Below are positions 23,472 through 31,195 of a stretch of DNA of 33,285 nucleotides, in pieces. Every line of letters starts with the position of its first letter. Within the stretch, counting starts at the first letter, position 1. The notes below the pieces were generated by a model. That model did no database searches and was not told where the DNA came from. It saw nothing but the letters and a program-made list of their open reading frames with translations. The stretch is from positions 1 to 33,285 of the forward strand of contig DATIJG010000003.1 in assembly GCA_035478775.1 (NCBI GenBank), in the 5' to 3' direction. Source of the stretch: CAMLQK01 sp035478775. Lineage in GTDB: Bacteria; Patescibacteriota; Saccharimonadia; Saccharimonadales; UBA4665. The position numbers and the translations under genes were made by a program.

Positions 23472-24149
23472 ATGCGGTTCTACTATTCTGCTCGCACACG
23501 CCTTGGCTTGGCTTTATTGTTGGCAAGTCTCGTAAGTGTCATCCTGTTTGCCGCCGGTGCCTGGCGTAACCATAGTATGGCTTTTAGCTATCTTATTTGG
23601 AACTTGTGTTTAGCGTGGCTGCCGCTTGGGTTTGGCTTGTGGCTGGAACGTGTGTTACGCCACAAAGTATGGTCAAGCTGGGAAGCTTTGTTTGCCAGCG
23701 GCTTATGGCTGGCGTTTTTGCCGAATAGCTTCTATATGATTAGCGACTTTGTACATATTCAAGAACTACAGCGTGTCGATGTGCTATATGATGTAGTGAT
23801 GTTTTCGGCGTTTATTTTCAGTGGTGTAACGCTTGGCTTTTTGAGTTTATATACTATTCACCGCCAACTTTTGCAGCGTCTTCGTTGGCGCGCGGCCGCT
23901 TTTGGGACGGCCTCTGTTATTTTGCTCTGCAGCTTTGCGATTTACCTCGGTCGTGACCTCAGATGGAATAGCTGGGATATTTTAGTGAACCCTGGCGGCA
24001 TCCTATTTGATATCTCGGATCGTTTTTTACACCCCACCGCTTATCCGCAACTGTTCACTACCACGCTCAGTTTCTTTGTACTTTTGGGTAGTTTGTATGT
24101 AGTAGTGTGGGAAGTGGCGCGTACGCTGCGTAGTACTAGAACCCCGTAA
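23472..24149 (+). CDS. DUF1361-family membrane protein
   Basis: A 225-residue polytopic membrane protein with about six hydrophobic segments. LIWNLCLAWLPLGFGLWLE (residues 36-54) and LWLAFLPNSFYMISDFVH (about 77-94) are the hallmark stretches of DUF1361. The family has no established biochemical role. A near-leaderless promoter (TGC-TATAAT) lies just upstream, so it is probably expressed apart from the two-component pair, although it follows the kinase by only 29 bases. Confidence 0.85.
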   Translation: MRFYYSARTRLGLALLLASLVSVILFAAGAWRNHSMAFSYLIWNLCLAWLPLGFGLWLERVLRHKVWSSWEALFASGLWLAFLPNSFYMISDFVHIQELQRVDVLYDVVMFSAFIFSGVTLGFLSLYTIHRQLLQRLRWRAAAFGTASVILLCSFAIYLGRDLRWNSWDILVNPGGILFDISDRFLHPTAYPQLFTTTLSFFVLLGSLYVVVWEVARTLRSTRTP

Positions 24150-24153
24150 ACGT

Positions 24154-24182
24154 TTGTATATATTGCGTAACTCTTGTATAAT
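24154..24182 (+). promoter_or_regulatory. mscL promoter
   Basis: -35 TTGTAT (24154-24159), 17-base spacer, -10 TATAAT (24177-24182). Leader about 29 bases, containing GGTGGAGAAGGA. Confidence 0.65.
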
Positions 24183-24217
24183 AAGTTTATTAAAGGTGGA
24201 GAAGGACAGCGCTACAT

Positions 24218-24631
24218 ATGCCTGCTGAAAAAAAGCAACAACTAACTGGTACCAAAACTGCGCCTAAGCAGGCAGCCGTGCAACCACGCGCTTTAACCAA
24301 GCCGAGTGTGGTCATAGGGTTTGTCGATTTTTTACGTGAGCAAAGTGTGGTCGGTTTGGCCGTTGGTTTAGTCATTGGCACACAAGTGAAGGCGCTAGCC
24401 GACCAGCTTATCAACAGCTTTATAAATCCGCTGCTCGGCTTAGTACTACCAGGCACTGGCGCGCTCAACAGTAAGGTTTTTGCAGTACATCTTGGCCACA
24501 AAGCAGCTGTGTTTGCCTGGGGAGCGTTCGTAGCCGTCGCATTATCATTTTTGACGACCGCTGCCGTCGTGTACTTTGTGTTTAAAGCGCTTAAGCTCGA
24601 CTCTCTTACTAAGAAAAAAGACGCAAAGTAA
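24218..24631 (+). CDS. mscL: Large-conductance mechanosensitive channel MscL family
   Basis: A 137-residue protein. After an unusual basic, Gln/Lys/Thr-rich extension of about 30 residues comes the MscL core: FVDFLREQSVVGLAVGLVIG (amphipathic S1 and first membrane helix), INSFINPLLGLVLPG, a short periplasmic loop and a second membrane helix (AFVAVALSFLTTAAVVYFVF), then a charged tail. Channels of this family release solutes on hypo-osmotic shock. The pore-lining glycine spacing (GLAVGLVIG) fits. The leader contains GGTGGAGAAGGA. The N-terminal extension is the only odd part. Confidence 0.85.
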   Translation: MPAEKKQQLTGTKTAPKQAAVQPRALTKPSVVIGFVDFLREQSVVGLAVGLVIGTQVKALADQLINSFINPLLGLVLPGTGALNSKVFAVHLGHKAAVFAWGAFVAVALSFLTTAAVVYFVFKALKLDSLTKKKDAK

Positions 24632-24739
24632 GCGCTGTCATCTGTTACTGAATGACGTTATGGCCGTTCCGGAACCCAGATGTAAAGGTAACTGGTTCAC
24701 AACACTTATAAAAACACCCCACGCACTTACCGAATACGC

Positions 24740-24745
24740 TATAAT
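24740..24745 (+). promoter_or_regulatory. -10 box of orn (leaderless)
   Basis: TATAAT, seven bases (ACTCTGT), then ATG 24753. No clear -35 at 16-18 bases upstream. Confidence 0.5.
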
Positions 24746-24752
24746 ACTCTGT

Positions 24753-25304
24753 ATGACGGACTTAAAACATGCGGTACCTACAAAATTATTGTGGATCGAC
24801 CTAGAAATGACCGGCCTAAAGCCAAGCCAAGATCTGATTTTGGAAGTGGCAGTCGAAATTACCGATTTCAACTTTACGCCGCTTGCCAGTTATGAAGCGC
24901 GAATCCAGCACCCGCGCCAAGAGGTTGAAAATGCGATGGCACTCAACGATTTTTGGCAAACATACCCTGAAAATAAAGATGACTTTTTAGCCAAGTTAGT
25001 GGATGCTAAGCCAGCCGCGCAAGTTCAGGCTGAGCTTATGACGCTCATTAAAGTGCAATTTGGTGATGAGCCTGCTATTTTAGCGGGTAACTCGGTGCAC
25101 GCCGACCGCGGTTTTATTGAGGCACATTGGCCGGAATTATTCCAGCTTTTACACTACCGAATGCTCGATGTGACGTCTTGGAAAATTATTATGCAGGGCA
25201 AGTATGGCATGGAATTTACCAAAAAAGAAGCACACCGTGCCTTTGACGATATCCATGAATCAATTGAAGAGCTGCAATTCTATCTTGAGGCACTCAAAAA
25301 GTAG
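24753..25304 (+). CDS. orn: Oligoribonuclease (DEDDh exonuclease)
   Basis: A 183-residue 3'-to-5' exonuclease that degrades very short RNAs and linear dinucleotides such as pGpG. The DEDDh residues are visible: Asp16 and Glu18 in LLWIDLEMTGL, the second Asp in AGNSVHADRGFI, and HRAFDDIHESIEEL with the catalytic His and last Asp. Length is typical for Orn (about 180). The frame extends upstream to 24576, but that part is unrelated to the family and overlaps the end of mscL; ATG 24753, seven bases after TATAAT, is the start. Confidence 0.95.
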   Translation: MTDLKHAVPTKLLWIDLEMTGLKPSQDLILEVAVEITDFNFTPLASYEARIQHPRQEVENAMALNDFWQTYPENKDDFLAKLVDAKPAAQVQAELMTLIKVQFGDEPAILAGNSVHADRGFIEAHWPELFQLLHYRMLDVTSWKIIMQGKYGMEFTKKEAHRAFDDIHESIEELQFYLEALKK

Positions 25305-25322
25305 CCCTGCGGCTAGGTCGCT

Positions 25323-25351
25323 TTGCATTTCAGTTACAAAAAGTATATAAT
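25323..25351 (+). promoter_or_regulatory. Promoter of the HAD-MmcQ gene pair
   Basis: -35 TTGCAT (25323-25328), 17-base spacer, -10 TATAAT (25346-25351). Leader about 19 bases with TTAAGG seven bases before ATG 25377. It excludes the in-frame ATG at 25323. Confidence 0.65.
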
Positions 25352-25376
25352 ATATAAAGATAAACTTAAGGCCTAT

Positions 25377-26012
25377 ATGCGTGCGATTCTTTTTGATGTC
25401 AATGGAACTTTGCTCGATTCCCGCGAGCATATATTTTGGCAATACGAACAGCTTACCCGCGAATTTGACGGAGCGCCAGCCACACGCCACGAAATTTCTA
25501 GCGCCATGCATGGCACGGCTGACGACGTGCTGCACGCATTGGTGAAGAACCCGCATGTATCATTCAAAACACTCCAAAAGCGCCACGACGACCTCCAACA
25601 AGAAGCGCTCAAGCGTATGAAACTCTTTAGTGGTGTCGATGAATTATTGCCGATTTTACGCCGTATCGGCTTCCGCATGGCCGCCGTCAGTTCGGGTGAC
25701 CACCGCATTACCGAAGCACTTGACCACACAGATATCCGCCGTTATTTTGACATTGTCGTTACCGACGCCCACGTGCTTAACCCCAAGCCGCACCCCGAGG
25801 GCATGCTATACGCGCTCAAGCATTTGGGCATTGAGCCTGCAGAGGCCATTGTAGTTGGTGATACCGAGGCTGATATTGTAGCTGGCAAACAAGCAGGTGT
25901 CGCAAAAACCATCGGCGTGTTGCATGGTTTCGGTGCGCCCGATATGCTGCGTAGTGCCAAGGCTGACCATTTAATAGAAGATATACCGTCGCTACTTGAC
26001 GTGATAGAGTAA
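25377..26012 (+). CDS. HAD-family hydrolase with Asn in motif I
   Basis: A 211-residue subfamily-IA HAD protein. Motif I is LFDVNGTLLDS, where nucleophile Asp7 is followed by Asn9 instead of the usual second Asp. Motif II is VSSG, the motif III lysine is in NPKPHPEGM and motif IV is VVGDTEADIVAG. The helical cap (about residues 15-90) is of phosphoglycolate-phosphatase type. Loss of the second Asp is seen in haloacid dehalogenase-like enzymes and weakens a phosphatase call. The substrate is unknown. The longer frame from 25323 starts in the -35 box and is rejected. It runs into the MmcQ/YjbR gene after four bases. Confidence 0.85.
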   Translation: MRAILFDVNGTLLDSREHIFWQYEQLTREFDGAPATRHEISSAMHGTADDVLHALVKNPHVSFKTLQKRHDDLQQEALKRMKLFSGVDELLPILRRIGFRMAAVSSGDHRITEALDHTDIRRYFDIVVTDAHVLNPKPHPEGMLYALKHLGIEPAEAIVVGDTEADIVAGKQAGVAKTIGVLHGFGAPDMLRSAKADHLIEDIPSLLDVIE

Positions 26013-26016
26013 AAAC

Positions 26017-26364
26017 ATGATACATTCCGAAGTTGAAACCTACATTTTGAGCATGCCTGGCGCCGTGCTCGACTATCCATTCGGCGAAAAAGTGGCCGTG
26101 TATAAAGTAAACGACAAAATGTTTGCACTCGTCCAAGAAGACAGTAGCCCGTTAAAGGTGAGCCTTAAGTGCGACCCGCGGTTGGCTGTCCTGCTGCGCG
26201 AGCGTTACGAAAGCGTTATGCCCGGCTATCATCTGAACAAAAAATATTGGAACACTGTGTTGCTCACCGGCCAATTAAGCTGGGATGAAGTTAAAGACCT
26301 CATTCGCCACTCGTACGAACTGGTTGTACATCTGCCTGGTGCCGAAACGCCGCAAGTTGGCTAA
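26017..26364 (+). CDS. MmcQ/YjbR-family protein
   Basis: A 115-residue protein of the CyaY-like MmcQ/YjbR fold. It shows the family pattern: MPGAVLDYPFGEKVAVYKV near the start, FALV, LKVSLKCDP, then VMPGYHLNKKYWNTVLL and a C-terminal helix DEVKDLIRHSYELV. Often described as DNA-binding, but its function is not settled. It begins four bases after the HAD stop and is probably co-translated with it. Its stop codon lies within a small hairpin shared with the convergent gene. Confidence 0.9.
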   Translation: MIHSEVETYILSMPGAVLDYPFGEKVAVYKVNDKMFALVQEDSSPLKVSLKCDPRLAVLLRERYESVMPGYHLNKKYWNTVLLTGQLSWDEVKDLIRHSYELVVHLPGAETPQVG

Positions 26365-26379
26365 GCAGATTATGCTTTT
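26363..26379. terminator. Small hairpin spanning both stop codons of convergent genes
   Basis: AAGCA (26363-26367), GATTA loop, TGCTT (26373-26377) followed by TT. The stem is only 5 bp, so termination would be weak. It overlaps the TAA of the plus-strand gene and its loop holds the stop of the minus-strand gene. Confidence 0.3.
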
Positions 26380-27335
26380 GGAATATCGCGCGTAAAGAAC
26401 GCTTGTTGGTAAGTAGTACCTTTTTTGGAATGGTCGGCGATGGTCATAGTACCGTCTTCGCCGAAGCTAAGTGTGGCGTGTTGGTCAGAGATTTCTCTAA
26501 AAGTAGCGGCAGTAGCGTTGAACTCGGTCAGATCGCCACTTGGCGCACCAAAGGCATGAACGCCGTCTTTGTCAGAAGAATGACGCCCGAGCTTGATCGT
26601 TCCATCTTCGCCAGGTAATAGTTCTTTATATTTAGACTCACCTATGTCACGTAGTGTGTATACGTGCCACTTGTTATCCGTAGGGCTTTGCACTGCGAAC
26701 ACTTCGCCGCCGTTGTATGTCTTGGCATCTTCAGGGACATTACCAGCGGCTCTAATAAGAACTGGGCTGCCGTTGTTCGGGGCTATAATTTGCTCGTTGT
26801 GGAGCGGCTGAGTGTAAAGGCCAACGGCCCCTTCTTTAAGCTGGGCAGGGAGCGAAGTGCCGATGGCCTCATGGGCAAAACCAAACATGAGTGCTGCTTT
26901 GCCGATGCCGACCGACCGTTCGCCAGCCTCAACCTTGTCTTCAAATAGCTTTATCGCTTCGCGGAATTCATCTGTACCCCGCGCTTCAGGGGCCAGACCT
27001 TCTTGCGGTATGCCTTTTTTATCTGCCGGCGTTTTACTCCCGCGCTTTCGCTTGTGTGCCATGGTTGATAAAAGCGCAGTCTGCGCAACTGGCTCTATCT
27101 CCTGCTGCATGCGTTGCTTTTCTGCTTCCGCGATGATCTCTTGGGTAACCTTGTCACCGTGTGCGGTGGCCTCGACGTTTATAAATGCGAGCTGGTCGGG
27201 CGTATAGAATTCGGCCGTAGTTTTACCAAGTGCATGTGCAAGGTCGGCTGCTGGAGTGCGCACTATGCTTTCGGCGTACGCCATTTCGCGGGCGAGGGCC
27301 GGGTTTTCTATATATTGTGGGTTTTGTTTTTCCAT
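26370..27335 (-). CDS. Protein with C-terminal FHA-like domain
   Basis: A 321-residue soluble protein. Residues 1-110 are helical and charged with a basic patch (HKRKRGSKTPADKK). Residues 125-240 are of unknown fold. Residues 243-312 read like a forkhead-associated domain: DGTIKLGR (Gly250-Arg251), a loop, ISDQHATLSFGEDG (Ser283 and His286 of the SxxH motif) and ADHSKKGTTY (the SxNGT position has Lys305 for Asn). FHA domains bind phosphothreonine; the Asn change may weaken this. No kinase is nearby, but a degenerate PP2C-like domain is encoded at 9627. ATG 27335 is chosen over the ATG at 27377, which lies before the -10. It has no ribosome binding site. Confidence 0.7.
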   Translation of the reverse strand: MEKQNPQYIENPALAREMAYAESIVRTPAADLAHALGKTTAEFYTPDQLAFINVEATAHGDKVTQEIIAEAEKQRMQQEIEPVAQTALLSTMAHKRKRGSKTPADKKGIPQEGLAPEARGTDEFREAIKLFEDKVEAGERSVGIGKAALMFGFAHEAIGTSLPAQLKEGAVGLYTQPLHNEQIIAPNNGSPVLIRAAGNVPEDAKTYNGGEVFAVQSPTDNKWHVYTLRDIGESKYKELLPGEDGTIKLGRHSSDKDGVHAFGAPSGDLTEFNATAATFREISDQHATLSFGEDGTMTIADHSKKGTTYQQAFFTRDIPKA

Positions 27336-27365
27336 AGTAGTAACGGCAGTACCTTTATATACAAT

Positions 27366-27394
27366 ACTATGGCACATTTTCGCGTAATAATCAA
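27366..27394 (-). promoter_or_regulatory. Promoter of the FHA-like gene
   Basis: Read on the minus strand: -35 TTGATT (27394-27389), 17-base spacer, -10 CATAGT (27371-27366). Both boxes are identical to those of the promoter at 21531-21559. Leader about 24 bases. Confidence 0.55.
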
Positions 27395-27439
27395 TTATTT
27401 TTTATTAGGTGATACGCAGTATAAAGCAGAAACAAAAAA

Positions 27440-28069
27440 CTAATTGCCAGTTGATGCAGAAGTGTTGTTGTTCAGCTGAGTTGTTAACTTTTGCGCATCA
27501 GCGTACTCGTTTTTCAAAAGCTTGCGGGCGTTTGTGCCGGTTACGGCGCTGTAAGCGGTTTTAAGTTCGCTTGCGTAGTTTTGCAGCTCGCTTTGTAACA
27601 CTTGGCCGTACACTATGTCGTAACTACTGTTAGCAACCGCTGTTTTCAGCTTGGTGTCGGTTGTAGTGCTTTTTTTAAGGCCAAGCTGCTTCAAGCTCAC
27701 TTTAATATTTTGCTTACCCAGATATGTAATCGTTTGGTTTTGGTGCGAAAGCAGGGTTAGTGCGACAGTAATAGAGGAGTTTTTTAGCCCTTGCGAGTTA
27801 GTTTGGGAATCGCCAGCCATCGCAACGCGGTTAACCTCCTGCTGAGTTTCGGCTAAGCCGACCAATTGCGTGGTGTTAGGGTTGGGTTTGTTCAAAAAAG
27901 AGCCGATAATTACAAATAGAATCACTACAAAAAGCACTGCGCCTGCAATGAGCGCGATTCTCATGCCTTTGCCGCTATTACCGCCAGGCAAGTACACTTT
28001 TGGCACCGGCGCCTTTTGCGGCGCTAAAATAAAATCGTATGGGTTTTGGCCCGGTTGTTGCGGGTTCAT
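27440..28069 (-). CDS. Single-pass membrane protein of unknown function
   Basis: A 209-residue protein. A Pro/Gln-rich cytoplasmic N terminus (NPQQPGQNPYDFILAPQKAP) is followed by one membrane helix at about residues 36-58 (IALIAGAVLFVVILFVIIG) and an exported, helical, Thr/Ser/Asn-rich domain with no cysteine. Proteins of this design are common in Saccharibacteria-type genomes as far as I recall, without known function. ATG 28069 is six bases after TTAAAT (with TGA upstream), which fits a leaderless message. The ATG at 28075, two codons earlier, would lie inside that -10 spacing and is less likely. Confidence 0.7.
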   Translation of the reverse strand: MNPQQPGQNPYDFILAPQKAPVPKVYLPGGNSGKGMRIALIAGAVLFVVILFVIIGSFLNKPNPNTTQLVGLAETQQEVNRVAMAGDSQTNSQGLKNSSITVALTLLSHQNQTITYLGKQNIKVSLKQLGLKKSTTTDTKLKTAVANSSYDIVYGQVLQSELQNYASELKTAYSAVTGTNARKLLKNEYADAQKLTTQLNNNTSASTGN

Positions 28070-28145
28070 ACGCATATTTAATCACACTAATGGTTCTTTT
28101 TGAAAGAAGTTGTGCCACGCCCTATCGTTACAGAGGTGATTAGCG

Positions 28146-28151
28146 TACAAT
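28146..28151 (+). promoter_or_regulatory. -10 box of dnaG (near-leaderless)
   Basis: TACAAT, ten bases, then ATG 28162, predicting a leader of about three bases. No ribosome binding site and no clear -35. Confidence 0.4.
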
Positions 28152-28161
28152 AAAAGTAAAT

Positions 28162-29943
28162 ATGGACGCAGTGGAAGAAGTTAAGGGTCGGTTGAACATT
28201 GAGGATGTCATTAGTGAATATGTCCAGCTTAAGCGTGCCGGCCGTAACTGGAAGGGCTTAAGCCCGTTCAGTGAAGAAAAAAGCCCTAGCTTTATGGTGA
28301 GCCCCGAAAAACAAATTTGGCACGATTTTAGCAGCGGCAAAGGCGGCAACGTGTTCAGTTTTATCATGGAAGTCGAAGGCTTGACGTTTAAAGAAGCGCT
28401 GGAACTTTTGGCGCGCAAGGCGGGTGTGGATTTAGACCAATATCGCACGACCAATAAAGGCACACACGGCCCGAACAAAGACCGGTTATATCAGCTACTC
28501 GACCTGAGTACAAAATTTTATCAGGTGCAATTTAGCCGTAACCAAACCACACTCGAATATGTGCTCAAAAAGCGCAAATTTAGCAAAGAAACAGCACTGG
28601 AATGGCGCTTGGGCTATTCGCCAAATGGCGGTTCGGCGCTGGTAGATTTTTTGAAAAGCAAAGGCTACAGCGAAGCCGAAATTAAAAACGTGGGCCTTGG
28701 CGTTGAAAAGCGCTATGGCAGCAAAGGCATGGCCGATATGTTCCGCGGCCGCTTGATGATCCCGCTGTGCGACCAACAGGGGCGGGTGATTGGTTTTACG
28801 GCTCGCTTACTGGCCGATAACCCGAATGCGCCGAAGTATATCAACACACCGCAAACGGTGCTGTACGACAAATCGCGCCATGTGTTCGGTTTGCATTTAG
28901 CCAAAGAAACTATCCGTAAAAGTAAATTTGTAGTGGTAGCAGAAGGCAACTTAGACGTTATTGCAAGCCACCAGGCCGGTGTGCGCCAAGTAGTCGCTAC
29001 GGCGGGCACAGCCTTAACCGAACAGCATTTGCAGGCCTTAAGCCGTTTTACTGGTGATATTCGTTTAAGTTTTGATGCCGATAAAGCCGGACTGAACGCT
29101 ACCGAGCGCGCCATTCCCATCGCCAGCAAAGCGAAAATTTCTTTGAGTATTATTAGTATTCCTTCTGGCAAAGACCCCGACGAGCTAATAAAGCAGGATC
29201 CCGAAATGTGGAAAAAAATTATTCAGGACCCTCAGTACGCTTTAGATTGGCTGATCAACCGCTACAAGCAACAGCTGGATTTGTCATCCGGCCAGGGTAA
29301 ACGCCGATTCAGCGATATCATTTTGCAGGTGGTGCACGGCCTGCACGACGCGGTTGAGCAAGACCATTACGTTGCCGAGGTCGCCAAGCTTATTGGAGTC
29401 AGCCCCGACGCATTGCGCGCCAAACTACAACAGACACCCGAAGAGCCGTCCGTCCGTCCGCGAACGCTCAAAAAACCAAAGCGCCCGCCCGCTAAGAAAA
29501 ATCTGGCACAGTTTGACATTACACGTACGGCAAACCACTTGCTGAGCATTGCGCTTATGCAGCCGAAATTGCGCCCCATTGTTTTAGAGCCCTTACAAAC
29601 CGATATGATCGAAAACGACCAGGCCCGCGAGCTTTTTCAGTTTTTGCAAGCCACTCCAAGCTTTAACGGAGAAGCGGCCCAAGCTGACACTTTGCGCCCC
29701 ATTGCGGATTATGTTAAAATTTTAGGGTTACACTACGAAGAACTCTATCAGGGCCTCGAGTTTATAGAACTTCAAAATGAAGTCGCTCGCCTGCAGGTTC
29801 ACCTGATAGACCGCTATGTCAAAATGCAAAAACAGCACATTACCGCGCAGCTTGCCGACGCGGACGAAAACAAAACAGTGACGTTACTTACGCAAGTGAA
29901 AGAACTCGATAGACTTTTAAAAACCTACAAGGGAGGTGTATAG
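28162..29943 (+). CDS. dnaG: DNA primase DnaG, zinc-ligand-free N-terminal domain
   Basis: A 593-residue primase that makes RNA primers at the fork. The N-terminal domain aligns by eye with the CHC2 zinc-binding domain, but all four ligand positions are changed: CPFH becomes SPFS (34-37) and HCFGCG becomes HDFSSG (54-59). Flanking signature residues (EEKSPSFMVSPEKQ, KGGNVFSFIM) are kept. The TOPRIM core has AEGNLDVIASHQAG for the catalytic Glu and SFDADKAGLNA for the DxD. The C-terminal region (from about 440) would bind DnaB. Near-leaderless start. rpoD follows at once with its ribosome binding site inside the end of dnaG, a remnant of the classic macromolecular synthesis operon without rpsU. 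Confidence 0.95.
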   Translation: MDAVEEVKGRLNIEDVISEYVQLKRAGRNWKGLSPFSEEKSPSFMVSPEKQIWHDFSSGKGGNVFSFIMEVEGLTFKEALELLARKAGVDLDQYRTTNKGTHGPNKDRLYQLLDLSTKFYQVQFSRNQTTLEYVLKKRKFSKETALEWRLGYSPNGGSALVDFLKSKGYSEAEIKNVGLGVEKRYGSKGMADMFRGRLMIPLCDQQGRVIGFTARLLADNPNAPKYINTPQTVLYDKSRHVFGLHLAKETIRKSKFVVVAEGNLDVIASHQAGVRQVVATAGTALTEQHLQALSRFTGDIRLSFDADKAGLNATERAIPIASKAKISLSIISIPSGKDPDELIKQDPEMWKKIIQDPQYALDWLINRYKQQLDLSSGQGKRRFSDIILQVVHGLHDAVEQDHYVAEVAKLIGVSPDALRAKLQQTPEEPSVRPRTLKKPKRPPAKKNLAQFDITRTANHLLSIALMQPKLRPIVLEPLQTDMIENDQARELFQFLQATPSFNGEAAQADTLRPIADYVKILGLHYEELYQGLEFIELQNEVARLQVHLIDRYVKMQKQHITAQLADADENKTVTLLTQVKELDRLLKTYKGGV

Positions 29944-29946
29944 ATT

Positions 29947-31101
29947 ATGCCAAAGACTAAAAAAACGGTGCCTGCTGCCAGCGTGACCGCACCGGTGGAC
30001 ATTGAACAAGCTAAGCAAGATTTAATTGCCCGCGCCAAAAAGGCCGGCGAAATCGACCAAAAAGACATCACAGCATTGCTAGCTGATACACCTGAGAACG
30101 TCGATGCGCTCGATGCGTTATATACTGAACTTGCCGACGCCGGTGTACAGGTGAAAACTGCCGAAATTGGTAGCCCTGGTGAAGACGGGGAGGATTTTAG
30201 CGACGAATGGGTTGCCGAAGACGGTGAAGAGATTCTACCCGATGTTAACGACCAAAGTTACCTTGATGATATCGCTGATGACTCGGTGCGTTTATACTTA
30301 CGCGAAATTGGTAAAATCCCACTTTTGAATGCCGAAGAGGAGCTTGCTCTTGCCCAGCGCGTTGTTGCTGGCGACAAAGGCGCGAAAGACAAAATGGCTG
30401 AGGCTAATATGCGTTTGGTGGTTTCCATCGCCAAACGCTATGTGGGCCGTGGCCTCGATCTACTTGACCTTATCCAAGAAGGCAATACCGGTTTATTGCG
30501 CGCCGTCGAAAAGTTTGACCCTGACAAAGGCTTTAAATTCAGCACTTATGCAACTTGGTGGATTCGCCAAGCGATCACTCGTGCCATTGCCGACCAAGCC
30601 CGTACTATTCGTATTCCCGTGCATATGGTTGAAACAATTAACAAACTGTTGCGCACCCAGCGCCGCTTAACACAGGAACTCAACCGTGAACCCACCAACG
30701 ATGAAATTGCCAAGGCAATGGATTTGGATGTCGACAAAGTTGAGCACATTATGAAAATAAAGCAGGACATTTCCAGCCTGGATGCTAGCATTCGTGACGA
30801 CGAAGAAGAGTCTGTTTTAGCCGACTTTATCGAAGATGAGGATGCCGTAAGCCCCGAAGAATCTGCTACTAACCAGCTGTTAAAGGAACAAGTGAAGGGC
30901 ATGCTTGGCGCGCTTACCGAACGCGAACAAAAGATTTTGAAATTGCGGTTTGGCCTGGAAGATGGCAAGCAGCACACGCTCGAAGAAGTGGGCCAGGAAT
31001 TTAGTGTGACCCGTGAACGCATCCGCCAGATTGAGGCTAAAGCACTCGCTAAACTGCGTAAACACAAAGACGCTAAAAAGCTGCACGACTACATTAAATA
31101 G
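29947..31101 (+). CDS. rpoD: Primary sigma factor RpoD/SigA
   Basis: A 384-residue housekeeping sigma-70. An acidic N-terminal region of about 110 residues replaces a full region 1.1. Then come region 1.2 (DSVRLYLREIGKIPLLNAEE), region 2 with ANMRLVVSIAKRYVGRGLDL and FKFSTYATWWIRQAITRAIA for -10 recognition, region 3, and region 4 with LTEREQKILKLRFGLEDG and VTRERIRQIEAKALAKLRKH for -35 recognition. GGGAGGTG just upstream of the ATG is the strongest ribosome binding site in the window. Co-transcribed with dnaG. The near-consensus TTGACA/TATAAT promoters found here are its expected targets. Confidence 0.97.
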   Translation: MPKTKKTVPAASVTAPVDIEQAKQDLIARAKKAGEIDQKDITALLADTPENVDALDALYTELADAGVQVKTAEIGSPGEDGEDFSDEWVAEDGEEILPDVNDQSYLDDIADDSVRLYLREIGKIPLLNAEEELALAQRVVAGDKGAKDKMAEANMRLVVSIAKRYVGRGLDLLDLIQEGNTGLLRAVEKFDPDKGFKFSTYATWWIRQAITRAIADQARTIRIPVHMVETINKLLRTQRRLTQELNREPTNDEIAKAMDLDVDKVEHIMKIKQDISSLDASIRDDEEESVLADFIEDEDAVSPEESATNQLLKEQVKGMLGALTEREQKILKLRFGLEDGKQHTLEEVGQEFSVTRERIRQIEAKALAKLRKHKDAKKLHDYIK

Positions 31102-31118
31102 CCTGCTGTTTAAAGCAA

Positions 31119-31149
31119 AAGAGCCGGTCGTGCAAAGCGCCCGCCTCTT
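31119..31149 (+). terminator. Imperfect hairpin terminator after rpoD
   Basis: AAGAG-c-CGG-t-CG pairs with CG-c-CCG-c-CTCTT, two single mismatches, followed by AATATTT. The T-tract is short, so efficiency is uncertain. The promoter of the next gene begins six bases downstream. Confidence 0.5.
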
Positions 31150-31154
31150 AATAT

Positions 31155-31184
31155 TTGGCAGAACAGACATGCATAGGCTATAAT
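31155..31184 (+). promoter_or_regulatory. Promoter of the P-loop kinase gene
   Basis: -35 TTGGCA (31155-31160), 18-base spacer, -10 TATAAT (31179-31184), 11 bases before ATG 31196. Leader about four bases. Confidence 0.6.
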
Positions 31185-31195
31185 AACTACACGAA

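Noticed and set aside
24576..24752. Long N-terminal extension of oligoribonuclease
   Set aside because: It overlaps the end of mscL in another frame, does not fit the family, and a -10 box sits seven bases before ATG 24753.
27114..27443. Plus-strand 109-codon frame opposite the FHA-like gene start
   Set aside because: It is antisense to the well-supported minus-strand gene and its promoter; the composition is unlike a real protein.
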